From Halodesulfovibrio aestuarii (lineage in GTDB: Bacteria > Desulfobacterota > Desulfovibrionia > Desulfovibrionales > Desulfovibrionaceae), in the NCBI RefSeq assembly GCF_050571805.1, contig NZ_CP192219.1: a stretch of 64,000 nucleotides of DNA. The stretch is one strand, 5' to 3'. The notes beneath the pieces were generated by a model. It did not search any database and was not told the DNA's origin. It saw only the letters and a program-made list of their open reading frames with translations. The position numbers and the translations under genes are program-made. Positions within the stretch are counted from its first letter, which is position 1, and every line of letters starts with the position of its first letter. This document shows positions 44,446 through 53,252 of this stretch, in pieces.

Positions 44446-46850
44446 TACAATTCTCCTGCCTTCACAAGCGCCTGATGCGCATCCTGTTTTTTGCCGCATG
44501 CTTCTAACGCACGGGCAAGCTGGAGCCATGCTCCTTTAAAATCCGGTCGCAATGCTGCTGCCTGTCTGGCAAGCACCTCTGCAATTTCAGGATCCTCTCC
44601 CCCATCCAGATAAATTCGCGCCATTAACTCCAGTGCAACCGCATCCTGTGGATTATAGAGTAACGCCTGATGAAGATGTTCACGAGCTTTATCCGGATTG
44701 TCTTCCTTCATGCATAAGCGGGCAAAGTTACGCTCCACAAGAGGTTTATTTTCTTCCAAGGCACGGGCACGTTCAAAGAACATACGCGCTGTGGAAAAAT
44801 CGTTCTCCATTTCATTCACCTGTCCAAGGCGGATAATAGAGAAAAAATGCTTCTCATCATGCAAAAGGCAGTTGTCATAGTATTTGCGGGCAGCTTTAAA
44901 ATTACCGAGAGTCTGCGATATATGACCGAGGTTATACAAAGCCATCACATCGTCTTCATCACGGGCAAGAGCACCTTCAAAATGCTTACGCGCCTCTTCC
45001 GGACGCCCTAACCCCGCGTAACACACTCCAAGAGAGTTCCACGCCATAGTATTATCTTCATCTGCAAGCAGCGCACGCTTATACTCTTCAATGGCACCAA
45101 AAGAGTCATTCTTGGAATACAGCTTGTCTGCACTGATGTTGAGCGCAAGCGAATCAAGAATCCCGACACGGGGAACAGGAAGCAACATGGCATATTCGAG
45201 CGCTTTCAAACAGCACTCCAACGCATCACCTTTACGATAATCGAGGTAAGGATAACAGAAAATACCCACTGCCGCCTCGATCCCTAAATTTGTCAACAAC
45301 CGTTCACACAGCTCGTTAAAAAGGATTTGCACAAACTCCGGCTTTCCTTCCGGATAGAAACAGATAAGGGAGTTTAAACCATATCTGCCGCCAATCATAT
45401 CATTACCCAAAATATCACGGCATTGCTGAGTTGCTTCCGCTAAAACCTGTTCCCCTGCACCACCTTGCACGTGCGGAATACGGGAAAGACGAATAAGCGC
45501 AAGCGCGAAAGAATCGGTCGCTTCCCGTTCTTTAGTGAATCGGGCAATAAAATCTCTGTGCTTGTAAAGCCCTGTGAGCGAATCAAGCTGTTCAGCCTCT
45601 TTATCCTTCTCAACTGTTACGCCAATGCCTTTTTCTTCCGGCAACAACTTGATGGTATCGGTTGGTTCCACTGCCCATGTAGGATCGCCCATATGCATAA
45701 TCTCTGCAATAGAGTCTGCTTCACGAACCTCCATGAGCACAAGTTCACCTTTATAGAGAGGGTGTCTGTTAATGAGAGAATCTGCGGGGACGCCGTTGGC
45801 GTACGTGGAGTCATAATTATTTGACCAGATTGAAAAACGCTGCCCTTCGCGTGCGCCCATTGCCCCCCCCACATCAACCACTACACGGTTGACAGGAAGT
45901 ACTTCACGAATAGTTCCACCTTCGTGCAACAAACGGTTAAAGCCAAGTACATGCGGAATAAGAAGAGATTCACCAAGACGTTTTGCTACACCTGCCCCGA
46001 TACGTGATTTGCGGAGCAACAAGCGGCTTTGCTCTTCACTCTTCAGTTCAAACTGTGCGCCCTCAAAATCCTGAGGAAAAGCAGCATACCCTGCAGCTAT
46101 ATCAACGCCTACACGATGTTCTGTAATGCTATGAACTTTTTGAACAGACCGAAGAGTACGGACGGCTTCAGCTGCAATTTTTCTGCACGCGCTCGATGTA
46201 CCGGCCGGTATAAGAATTGCGTATTCATAATCACCACTGCTGCACACAAAAGCCTGCTCCGGCGCGACAGATTTCAGGGAATCTGCAAACTGCACAGCCA
46301 ACTCTTCTGCAAAGAGATGACCAAATTCTGTCTCAACAGAACGAAGACCTGAAAGATCAAGCAACACGACACCGACGGTGGCACGATACTCTTCACTCCC
46401 TGCGGTACGCCGTTCTCCGGAAAGATGAAAGCCTTCACGGATCATGCTAATTTCACGGTTAGCTGCATGATGCAGATAGTCGCGGGTAAACAATCCGTTT
46501 TGCGCATTGGTTATGCTGGACTTTACGCCCTGAATCTTTTCAAGAGCCAGTGTTGCCACTGCCGGCAGAGTTGAAACCAGAGTCTTTGGCGCGCGAATGG
46601 TCACGCCTCTGGCCACAAATTGCCCGTAAAATTTATTATTCATGACAAGAGGGAGCAAAAGCTTTTTTTCTTTTGCATCCCATATAGCCTCAAGACTTTG
46701 TATTTTTCTAGGAAAATACAAACTGTACGATGAAAAATTGATAATAGATTTGATCGATTCAGCGAGTAGATGCTCATAGGTTATGAGATCATATCTGCTT
46801 AATTGTGTCCGCTCTGAATTCAGAATATCTATTTGCGTTTTCATAACCAT
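44445..46850 (-). CDS. TPR protein with two degenerate GGDEF-like domains
   Basis: 801 residues, no signal peptide. About 110-290 and 415-580 each resemble a diguanylate cyclase fold (GLFTRDYLHHAANRE and LTGLYKHRDFIARF openings), but the catalytic motifs read SSGDYEY and GGRYGLN instead of GGDEF, so both are probably inactive in c-di-GMP synthesis. Between them is a ~100-residue segment rich in beta structure. The C-terminal ~220 residues are six or so TPR repeats (DNTMAWNSLGVCYAGLGRPEEARKHF and similar). It is likely a cytoplasmic scaffold or nucleotide-sensing protein (inference). The weak start could also be ATG 46844. Its stop overlaps the EamA gene. Confidence 0.8.
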   Translation of the reverse strand: MVMKTQIDILNSERTQLSRYDLITYEHLLAESIKSIINFSSYSLYFPRKIQSLEAIWDAKEKKLLLPLVMNNKFYGQFVARGVTIRAPKTLVSTLPAVATLALEKIQGVKSSITNAQNGLFTRDYLHHAANREISMIREGFHLSGERRTAGSEEYRATVGVVLLDLSGLRSVETEFGHLFAEELAVQFADSLKSVAPEQAFVCSSGDYEYAILIPAGTSSACRKIAAEAVRTLRSVQKVHSITEHRVGVDIAAGYAAFPQDFEGAQFELKSEEQSRLLLRKSRIGAGVAKRLGESLLIPHVLGFNRLLHEGGTIREVLPVNRVVVDVGGAMGAREGQRFSIWSNNYDSTYANGVPADSLINRHPLYKGELVLMEVREADSIAEIMHMGDPTWAVEPTDTIKLLPEEKGIGVTVEKDKEAEQLDSLTGLYKHRDFIARFTKEREATDSFALALIRLSRIPHVQGGAGEQVLAEATQQCRDILGNDMIGGRYGLNSLICFYPEGKPEFVQILFNELCERLLTNLGIEAAVGIFCYPYLDYRKGDALECCLKALEYAMLLPVPRVGILDSLALNISADKLYSKNDSFGAIEEYKRALLADEDNTMAWNSLGVCYAGLGRPEEARKHFEGALARDEDDVMALYNLGHISQTLGNFKAARKYYDNCLLHDEKHFFSIIRLGQVNEMENDFSTARMFFERARALEENKPLVERNFARLCMKEDNPDKAREHLHQALLYNPQDAVALELMARIYLDGGEDPEIAEVLARQAAALRPDFKGAWLQLARALEACGKKQDAHQALVKAGEL

Positions 46851-47027
46851 TTTTTATACATAGGTTACACCACAATGAAAAGCATCCGTTGCATTATGTC
46901 TTATTTTTCGGGTTGCTACGTCAACTTTTTCACTAACTGTACCTTGTGGTATTAAATAAAAAAACACGCTACCAGAATAACTACGCACCATAACAAGCTG
47001 TAGTATAAAATAAAATAAGGAGACAGC

Positions 47028-47540
47028 ATGTCCAATCCTGTTCTTACAGCATTACGAGAACGTCGCAGCATACGCAAGTATACGGATCGTGAAGTTAGCC
47101 GTGAAGAGATTACTGCCATGCTGGAAGCCGGTCGATGGGCTCCCAGCGGCAAAAACAATCAACCTTTCCGTTTTATTGCTATCCGCCGGAATGATCCACG
47201 AATTGACGGATTAGCAGATTGCACGATCTACTCACATATCGTACATAATGCTGCTCTGATGATTGGCGTTTTTCTCGACAAAAGCAGCCTGTACCATGAA
47301 CTAAAAGATCATCAGTCTGCTGGCGCTTGTGTCCAGAATATCATGCTTGCAGCACATTCCCTTGGTCTTGGCTCTGTATGGTTAGGACAAATGATGAATA
47401 ATGCCGAACAGGTTCTTGATGTTCTCTCTCTCGATTCTGACAAATATGAATTCATAACTTTTATTGCCATCGGCGAACCTGCGCAGGAGGGAACTGCCTC
47501 ACGCAAACCGCTGAAAGATATTATGCTGGAGCAATTTTAA
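47028..47540 (+). CDS. Nitroreductase-family protein
   Basis: 170 residues. RERRSIRKYTDREVSREEI and AGRWAPSGKNNQPFRF are the FMN-binding N-terminal signatures; SLGLGSVWLG and IAIGEP are the C-terminal ones. It is at the short end of the family (lacking the usual helical lid insertions). It binds FMN and reduces nitro compounds or flavin substrates using NAD(P)H (family knowledge). Good AGGAG site. The stop overlaps the next start (TAATG), opening a cluster with a hydrolase, a candidate selenoprotein and an FMN reductase. Confidence 0.9.
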   Translation: MSNPVLTALRERRSIRKYTDREVSREEITAMLEAGRWAPSGKNNQPFRFIAIRRNDPRIDGLADCTIYSHIVHNAALMIGVFLDKSSLYHELKDHQSAGACVQNIMLAAHSLGLGSVWLGQMMNNAEQVLDVLSLDSDKYEFITFIAIGEPAQEGTASRKPLKDIMLEQF

Positions 47541-48166
47541 TGCAAGTAAAAACATTCCCTTTAGGCCCGCTTGAGACAAATTGCTACGTTCTTTCCCACG
47601 AAGGGAAAGCTGTTGCAGTTGATCCGGGCGGAGAACCAACTGCAGTTATCGATTTTCTTAAAGAAGAAGATCTGACTCTGACTCATATTCTTGTTACCCA
47701 TTTTCACTTTGACCATCTGTACGGAATCAAAGCACTGCAAGAAGCAACGGGTGCAACAGTTATCAGTGGCAGTGAAGATGTATTTCTTCTTGATTCAGAA
47801 GTCGGCCAAGGCGGTATGTGGGGCTTTCCTAAAGTTCCTCCGTTCAGCTTTACTTCCATTAATGAAGGCGACCACACATTCATGGATTTAGAATGTAAAG
47901 TGCTTGCTACTCCCGGACACTCTCCCGGAAGCCTTTCTTTTTACTTCCCTGCCGCAAAGGCAGTCTTTGTAGGTGATGTATTATTCTACCGCGCAGTTGG
48001 CCGCACAGATCTGCCGGGTGGTGATTTTGATGTTCTGAAAAAAGCTGTAACAGAAAAAATCTTCACACTCCCACCGGAAACCGTAGTATATTCAGGTCAC
48101 GGACCACAATCTTCCGTTAATGACGAACAAATCAATAACCCGTATTTTTCTGATTTCCAACGCTAA
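47540..48166 (+). CDS. Metallo-beta-lactamase-fold hydrolase (glyoxalase II-like)
   Basis: 208 residues. The metal ligands are visible: THFHFDHLYG (HxHxDH), TPGHSPGS, the bridging Asp in VFVGDVLF and SGHGP. This is the short, glyoxalase-II-like or YcbL type that hydrolyses thioesters; the exact substrate is unknown. It overlaps the nitroreductase by TAATG and is followed by a 14-bp hairpin. Confidence 0.9.
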   Translation: MQVKTFPLGPLETNCYVLSHEGKAVAVDPGGEPTAVIDFLKEEDLTLTHILVTHFHFDHLYGIKALQEATGATVISGSEDVFLLDSEVGQGGMWGFPKVPPFSFTSINEGDHTFMDLECKVLATPGHSPGSLSFYFPAAKAVFVGDVLFYRAVGRTDLPGGDFDVLKKAVTEKIFTLPPETVVYSGHGPQSSVNDEQINNPYFSDFQR

Positions 48167-48170
48167 TGGG

Positions 48171-48204
48171 TTTGTTCAGGCGCAAAGCTATGCGCCTGAA
48201 CAAA
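48171..48204 (+). other. 14-bp hairpin without T-tract
   Basis: Perfect inverted repeat TTTGTTCAGGCGCA / TGCGCCTGAACAAA, loop AAGCTA, 5 bases after the hydrolase stop and 86 bases before the selenoprotein candidate. With no following T-run it may stabilise RNA ends or set unequal expression within the cluster rather than terminate fully. Confidence 0.6.
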
Positions 48205-48289
48205 CAAATACTGCCAAATCATTAAGATAAAATTAGCATGTTGGATTAAAAACGTTACTATACGGACTAGTCATCAATCTGGAGTTACT

Positions 48290-48538
48290 ATGACGACACA
48301 TATTGAAGACACAGAAACTGCTGTTGCAGATTTGCGGAATGGATGCTGAGGGTTGGGACTCGAGATAAGTTTCTATCTCGGTTTTCAGAAGAAGAACAGA
48401 GTCCTTCTTCTACTTCCTCCTCACTCACATGCTCCTCTTGAGTATGCATTGGAGAAATATCCTCAATGGCATTGCGAAATCCAAACAGATGACACCACAG
48501 AGCTTTCAGCTTTGTGCGAGCGTGTTGCAAAAAAATAA
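48290..48538 (+). CDS. Candidate small selenoprotein (in-frame UGA read as Sec20)
   Basis: 82 residues if TGA 48347-48349 is decoded as selenocysteine: 19 residues ending in RNGC, then Sec, then GLGLEISFYLGFQKK...ERVAKK. ATG 48290 has GGAG (48280-48283) at correct spacing, while the part after the TGA has no ribosome-binding site of its own but stays open for 62 codons in the same frame. A 7-bp hairpin with a loop G 20 bases after the TGA fits the bacterial SECIS pattern. The motif Gly-Cys-Sec-Gly is a vicinal Cys-Sec pair suited to redox chemistry. It lies between redox genes (hydrolase before, FMN reductase 26 bases after). I do not recognise the family. A simple nonsense mutation is the alternative. 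Confidence 0.68.
48360..48381 (+). promoter_or_regulatory. SECIS-like hairpin of the candidate selenoprotein
   Basis: CGAGATA (48361-48367) pairs perfectly with TATCTCG (48374-48380), extendable by a T-G pair; loop AGTTTC with G in the second position (48369), 20 bases after the TGA. Compare the fdhA element: 7 bp, loop G at 24 bases. Confidence 0.65.
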
Positions 48539-48564
48539 TTCTGCAACAATTAAAAGGAGAGATC

Positions 48565-49200
48565 ATGAACTCAACGCAATCTTTCACGAATGCTCTTCAA
48601 ATATTAGGTTGCAGCGCCCGTAAAAATGGTAACACTGACGCCGCCGCAAAACTGTTTGCTCAAGGGTATGAAGCCGCTGGAGGACATACCCAGACGCAGT
48701 TTATGCGCGATTACACAATACGTCACTGTACAGCATGCGAAGCATGCGCGGTTCCCGGAAGCACAAAATGTGTGCAGGAAGATAAAGACGAAAGTGCAGA
48801 ACTCTATTCTATGCTTTTAGAAGCACCAGCAATATTTATCAGTTCACCGATTTATTTTTACCACCTGCCGTCCATTTTCAAAACATTTATCGACCGCTGT
48901 CAGTGCTTCTGGTTCCGAAAACACAACCGCGACCCGTTCGTCCTTTCTCTTCCCCCCAGAAAGGCATACATTTGCCTTGTTGCAGCACGTCCTGTGGGTG
49001 CCCAACTCTTTCAGGGGTCTCTACTGACACTTAAATATTTTCTGTCACCGTTCAACATCAGGCTGGCTGAGCCACTCCTTATTTATGGCAAAGACGGCCC
49101 TACTGAACTAGCCAGTGATCCAATGACTGTTGAACAAATTCTTGAATACGCTAAAGCAGCGTGCAACGACACTGTACCTCTTTATTCAACTCAAAAATAA
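48565..49200 (+). CDS. NAD(P)H-dependent FMN reductase / flavodoxin-fold protein
   Basis: 211 residues from ATG 48565 (AAAAGGAG upstream); the frame is open 17 codons further but overlaps the selenoprotein ORF. ILGCSARKNGNTDAAAKLF is the flavin phosphate loop; HCTACEACAVPGSTKC (Cx2Cx2Cx7C) follows, then SSPIYFYHLPSIFKTFIDR. The cysteine cluster resembles iron-sulfur flavoproteins as well as ordinary flavodoxin-fold reductases. It probably feeds electrons to the neighbouring redox proteins (inference). Confidence 0.88.
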   Translation: MNSTQSFTNALQILGCSARKNGNTDAAAKLFAQGYEAAGGHTQTQFMRDYTIRHCTACEACAVPGSTKCVQEDKDESAELYSMLLEAPAIFISSPIYFYHLPSIFKTFIDRCQCFWFRKHNRDPFVLSLPPRKAYICLVAARPVGAQLFQGSLLTLKYFLSPFNIRLAEPLLIYGKDGPTELASDPMTVEQILEYAKAACNDTVPLYSTQK

Positions 49201-49217
49201 TATCCGGACACCAGAAT

Positions 49218-50060
49218 ATGCATAGTGTTTTTGCTTTACTCAAGAGTACTGCCGCCTTTCTGGGATTAGATGAAACCCGTTGCGTATCTTGCTTTGCGCC
49301 ATACAGCCCTCTTACGGATATTTCGTTTCGTTCTCTTTACGAAGAGCAGCTCACTACACCTGAAAAAACTGAATACAGTGAAAGGCTCCATCACCAATGG
49401 AGCCTTTCACTACAACTATGTCCGGATTGTCTGCGGCAACTGGCACCGCGTACACAAGGGTATTGCCCATCCTGCGGCATGCTGTACGCAAAAGCTTCCG
49501 GAACGCCATCGCGCTGTTCTTCCTGTATGATTACACCACCCCCATGGACACACATAACACTCTACGGAGCCTACGAAGGCATTCTGCGGGAATTGCTTCT
49601 CAAACATAAATTTCATAACAGGCTTGATGCAGGGCTTACCCTTGCCCGATTGCTTGCAACCAAATATTATCCTCTCGCAATTACACCTGCCGCAGTTGTA
49701 CCGATTCCGTTACATAGCTCACGGCTACTGCATCGCGGACATAATCAGAGCATGCTGTCCGCCAAACTCCTCGCACAAAAAATTAACGCTCACCTTATGC
49801 CCGAGTTACTCCAAAGAAACCGTGAAACAACACCTCAAGCAACCCTAAGTAAAAAAGAACGCAACCGGAACCTTTCCGGCGCGTTCACTGCAACTATTCC
49901 TTCAGCACTCAAAAACACCCATATCTTACTTGTAGATGACATCGCCACAACCGGCTCAACGTTACGCCAGGCAGCTAAAGCTCTTCTTTCCGGTGGCGCA
50001 GGCTCGGTTGAAGTGGCGATTATGGCGCGAACGCCTGAACCTGAAAACGTGATCAGATAA
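49218..50060 (+). CDS. comF: ComF-family phosphoribosyltransferase-like protein
   Basis: 280 residues from ATG 49218 (the frame is open slightly further upstream, inside the FMN reductase gene). The N-terminus has zinc-ribbon cysteines (CVSCF, CPDC, CPSCG, CSSC). The C-terminal half is a PRTase fold with VVPIPLHSSRLLHRGHNQS and the PRPP loop ILLVDDIATTGSTL. ComF supports DNA uptake in some bacteria; in others its role is unclear (family knowledge). 17 bases after the FMN reductase, last gene of the cluster. Confidence 0.9.
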   Translation: MHSVFALLKSTAAFLGLDETRCVSCFAPYSPLTDISFRSLYEEQLTTPEKTEYSERLHHQWSLSLQLCPDCLRQLAPRTQGYCPSCGMLYAKASGTPSRCSSCMITPPPWTHITLYGAYEGILRELLLKHKFHNRLDAGLTLARLLATKYYPLAITPAAVVPIPLHSSRLLHRGHNQSMLSAKLLAQKINAHLMPELLQRNRETTPQATLSKKERNRNLSGAFTATIPSALKNTHILLVDDIATTGSTLRQAAKALLSGGAGSVEVAIMARTPEPENVIR

Positions 50061-50420
50061 AACAGGTTACAGCAATACCATATAAAGACACATCACCTTC
50101 TCTGAGCAAAAATGTCCTTTCCTATGCCCACTCTTATAAAACAGCATTATTAAATGCCCACTTCTCCAGCATCATTCAACTACCCTTAGGGGAGTAACAC
50201 GGTTGCAAGGTGCCCACTTTTTTTACAAATCAAAATTACGCATAACAGTTTGTTTTTTTAATAAAAAATTAGAAAAAAACATCTACTCATAACACGACTG
50301 ATCATACATATAGCACCATTTTAGTCTTTTTATTTTGGTAATGACACGATTATTCAAATCGTGTAACCACGACATAGGTGTTCAGCTATATCTATTTTTT
50401 TCAAAACAATAGGAGCAGTT
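50061..50420. other. Intergenic region with operator-like palindrome
   Basis: 360 bases, AT-rich. The one clear feature is ACACGATT / AATCGTGT (50344-50351 and 50357-50364) with 5 bases between, about 55 bases before the DUF4198 gene. It looks like a dimeric repressor site; the regulator is unknown. No terminator for comF is evident. Confidence 0.5.
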
Positions 50421-51182
50421 ATGCGTACTATCATTCTTACTTTTATCACCTTTATGCTTGTCGCTACACCGGCATTTGCTCACTTCGGTATGATAATTCC
50501 TGATGCGAATGTCGCAACGCAAAAAGCACGTAGTACAAACATTACAGTTTCATTCTCTCATCCATTTGAAAACGTTGGAATGACGCTTGAAAAACCGAAA
50601 CAATTTTTTGCTATTGCAAACGGTAAAAAGATTGATTTGCTTTCAACGCTTACTGAAACGAAAGTTATGAATGAAGGAGCATGGAAAACCACATTCCGCT
50701 TCAAACGTCCCGGCGTATACCAGTTTGCTCTGGAACCAACTCCATACTGGGAACCGGAAGAAGACTGCTTCATCATCCACTACACAAAAACCTATGTTGC
50801 TGCCTTCGGCTCAGAAGAAGACTGGGATGCACCAGCAGGACTGCCTACAGAAATTATCCCTCTGACCCGTCCATTTGGATTATATGCAGGTACTAGTTTT
50901 ACCGGTCAGGTTTTAAAAAACGGCAAGCCAGTACCAAATGCTGAAGTTGAATACGAACTTTACAATAAAGAAGGCTTCACCGCACCGACAGAACATAACG
51001 TAACTCTGGTTACGAAAACAGACAGCAACGGTATATTTACAGTAACTTGCCCTAAAGCCGGCTGGTGGGGATTTGCAGCGCTTACTACCGCTGACTACAC
51101 ACTTACCGCACCTTCAGGAAAAGAAAAGCCCGTTGAATTAGGCGCAGTTACATGGATTAAGTTTGATAGTTTCCAGAAGTAG
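50421..51182 (+). CDS. Exported DUF4198-family protein
   Basis: 253 residues. A cleavable signal ends at FAHFG, leaving histidine near the mature N-terminus. The body contains two beta-rich domains; SFSHPFENVGMTLEKPK, PTPYWEPEEDCFIIHYTKTYVAAFG and GKPVPNAEVEYELYN are characteristic of DUF4198, a family found with nickel/cobalt ECF transporters (NikK-like component) and also alone. Here no transporter genes are adjacent. A periplasmic metal-binding role is plausible but inferred. Confidence 0.82.
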   Translation: MRTIILTFITFMLVATPAFAHFGMIIPDANVATQKARSTNITVSFSHPFENVGMTLEKPKQFFAIANGKKIDLLSTLTETKVMNEGAWKTTFRFKRPGVYQFALEPTPYWEPEEDCFIIHYTKTYVAAFGSEEDWDAPAGLPTEIIPLTRPFGLYAGTSFTGQVLKNGKPVPNAEVEYELYNKEGFTAPTEHNVTLVTKTDSNGIFTVTCPKAGWWGFAALTTADYTLTAPSGKEKPVELGAVTWIKFDSFQK

Positions 51183-51264
51183 AAAGTTTTGAGGCATCTC
51201 CCCTCTTGACTCATACCTCTTTATAGTTACATGGTACGGGAACATATCTTACATGGAGAACTGT

Positions 51265-52203
51265 ATGAAAATGACTCGACCTATTGCCTTACTTCTTATC
51301 CCAGTCTTAGCTGCCGTATTTATTATCGGTATGGCAGACTTTGCAGACGCCAGACGTTTTGGCGGGGGTAGGTCTTTTGGCAGTAAGCCAATGTTTAGCA
51401 AAAGTTTTTCCAAGCCCGTACCCAGCACTCCGTTTAGCCAAAAAAAATCCGCTATGACCAACACCGCACAACCTCGTAGAGGCCTCTTCGGCGGCAGGGG
51501 TGGCATGTTCGGCGGTCTTCTCGCCGGCACATTGCTTGGCTCTTTACTCTTCGGTGGCGGTTTTGGAGGCATAGGGTTTTTTGATATTATCTTACTGGTA
51601 TTAGCGTTTTTCTTTCTCCGTAACATGTTCCGGTCTCGAAGAATGCAATCGCAGCAAACGGCCTATCAAGGCGAAGGCCATGCGAATTACAATCAACAGC
51701 AAGCGTATACATCACCTCAGGACGACTATTCAAACATGCAGCGGCAAGCTCAGGATGCATGGTCAAACCTGCGTAGCACTCCTGCGGGGGGAAGCCATGC
51801 ACAAGACGTACAGCCTGAGGTGGCAACACCTGCAGGATTTGATACTGACGATTTCCTGAAAGGTGCAAAAATAGTGTTCAACCGCCTGCAACAAAGCTGG
51901 GACAGCCGGGACCTTGACGACATTAAGCAGTTTACGACTTCAGAAGTATTTGAGTCCATTAAACAGCAGATGAAAGAAGATCCTGAACCCTCACGCACTG
52001 AAATACTTATGTCTAACGCACGATTGCTTGAAGTTAAAGAAGACACAGAAGGCATTCTTGCCACTGTATACTTTGATGTGCTTATGCGAGAAGATCAATC
52101 AGCACAGCACCCCGAGCAAGTACGTGAAGTGTGGCATTTCTTAAAAGCCCACAAAGACGACTCCATGTGGCTTCTCGACGGTATCCAGCAATTGGAAAAC
52201 TAA
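51265..52203 (+). CDS. TIM44-like domain membrane protein
   Basis: 312 residues from ATG 51265 (GGAG 6 bases upstream overlaps the earlier ATG 51253, which is rejected). An N-terminal membrane segment is followed by a basic, Gly/Arg/Phe/Ser-rich stretch, a second glycine-rich membrane segment (~80-115), a Gln-rich linker, and a C-terminal TIM44-like domain (~185-312; DDFLKGAKIVFNRLQQSWDSRDLDDIKQFTTSEVF). Such proteins anchor a TIM44 fold at the inner membrane in many proteobacteria; function unclear. A bidirectional terminator follows. Confidence 0.85.
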   Translation: MKMTRPIALLLIPVLAAVFIIGMADFADARRFGGGRSFGSKPMFSKSFSKPVPSTPFSQKKSAMTNTAQPRRGLFGGRGGMFGGLLAGTLLGSLLFGGGFGGIGFFDIILLVLAFFFLRNMFRSRRMQSQQTAYQGEGHANYNQQQAYTSPQDDYSNMQRQAQDAWSNLRSTPAGGSHAQDVQPEVATPAGFDTDDFLKGAKIVFNRLQQSWDSRDLDDIKQFTTSEVFESIKQQMKEDPEPSRTEILMSNARLLEVKEDTEGILATVYFDVLMREDQSAQHPEQVREVWHFLKAHKDDSMWLLDGIQQLEN

Positions 52204-52226
52204 TCGGAATCCACTGACAATACGAG

Positions 52227-52254
52227 AAAAGGGGAAGCACATGCTTCCCCTTTT
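52227..52254. terminator. Bidirectional terminator between convergent genes
   Basis: 12-bp perfect stem AAAAGGGGAAGC / GCTTCCCCTTTT with loop ACAT and a T-run; serves the TIM44-like gene (+) and the response regulator (-). Confidence 0.9.
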
Positions 52255-52277
52255 TATTTTGGATAATATAGTAGCTG

Positions 52278-52958
52278 TTATGCAGTCAGGTCTGGTTTTT
52301 TAAAAATAACGCCCTGCTGTACAGCAAAATCCCGAAGTTCCGCTGCGGAATGTACACACAATTTCTGCATCAAATTGGAGCGGTGCTTTTCAACCGTTTT
52401 AATACTCACCACGAGCATGTCTGCTATTTCCCTGCTCTTATATCCCTCTGCCACAAGCTGAAAGATTTCTTCTTCTCGCGGGGTCAACTCTGCCAACGGA
52501 GACACACCTTCGGCTGCCGTACCACCGTTCAGATACCCCCTGATAACACTATTGGCCACTCCCGGGGAGATATACGTCTTTCCTTCTAATACGCTTTTTA
52601 CTGCAAGTAAGAATTCTTCACTGGTAGCATCTTTAAGAATATAGCCATCGGCTCCGGCAGATAAGGCAGAATGAACATAATCGTTGGCATCATACTGAGT
52701 AATAATAAGAATTTTGATTTCAGGAAGAGTTCGTTTAATTATTTTTGTAGCCTTCAAGCCATCCAGTTTCGGCATCGACAAATCCATCAATACCAAATCT
52801 ACACTTTGAGTTTCGCAGAAGTCTACAGCCTGATACCCGTCACTTGCTTCACCCACTACAGTAAAGTTTTTAAACGTTTGCAATAATGATTTCAGCCCCT
52901 CACGCAATAAAACATGATCTTCAGCTAAAACAACACGATACAACTCTTCCATCACCAT
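52278..52958 (-). CDS. NarL/LuxR-type response regulator (orphan)
   Basis: 226 residues. Receiver domain with phospho-acceptor D59 in LVLMDLSMPKLDG, then a LuxR-type helix-turn-helix (LTPREEEIFQLVAEGYKSREIADMLVVSIKTVEKH). It binds DNA when phosphorylated (family knowledge). No cognate kinase is adjacent. The start ATG 52958 follows AAGG closely; ATG 52952 is possible. Monocistronic. Confidence 0.92.
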   Translation of the reverse strand: MVMEELYRVVLAEDHVLLREGLKSLLQTFKNFTVVGEASDGYQAVDFCETQSVDLVLMDLSMPKLDGLKATKIIKRTLPEIKILIITQYDANDYVHSALSAGADGYILKDATSEEFLLAVKSVLEGKTYISPGVANSVIRGYLNGGTAAEGVSPLAELTPREEEIFQLVAEGYKSREIADMLVVSIKTVEKHRSNLMQKLCVHSAAELRDFAVQQGVIFKKPDLTA

Positions 52959-53252
52959 GCCTACCTTTTAAGTTTTACCCCCAATATAAACGAACAAATA
53001 GCCAATGTACTTATCTGGTTAACACGCTAACCATGCTCCTTTTCTACCCTTATATGCGTAGTAATCAGACTATACCCTACCATAAAAATACGGACAATCC
53101 CAATACAAAAATACAGCATGCGCCTAATTCACGCATCATGAACTATATGGTTTATTTTATATCAGAGTAGGAGAGTATCCGCAGGACCTCACAACGACCG
53201 CGGATATATGGTAATTGGCAATTCGTCTAACTTTGATAGTAAGGATGGCTTT

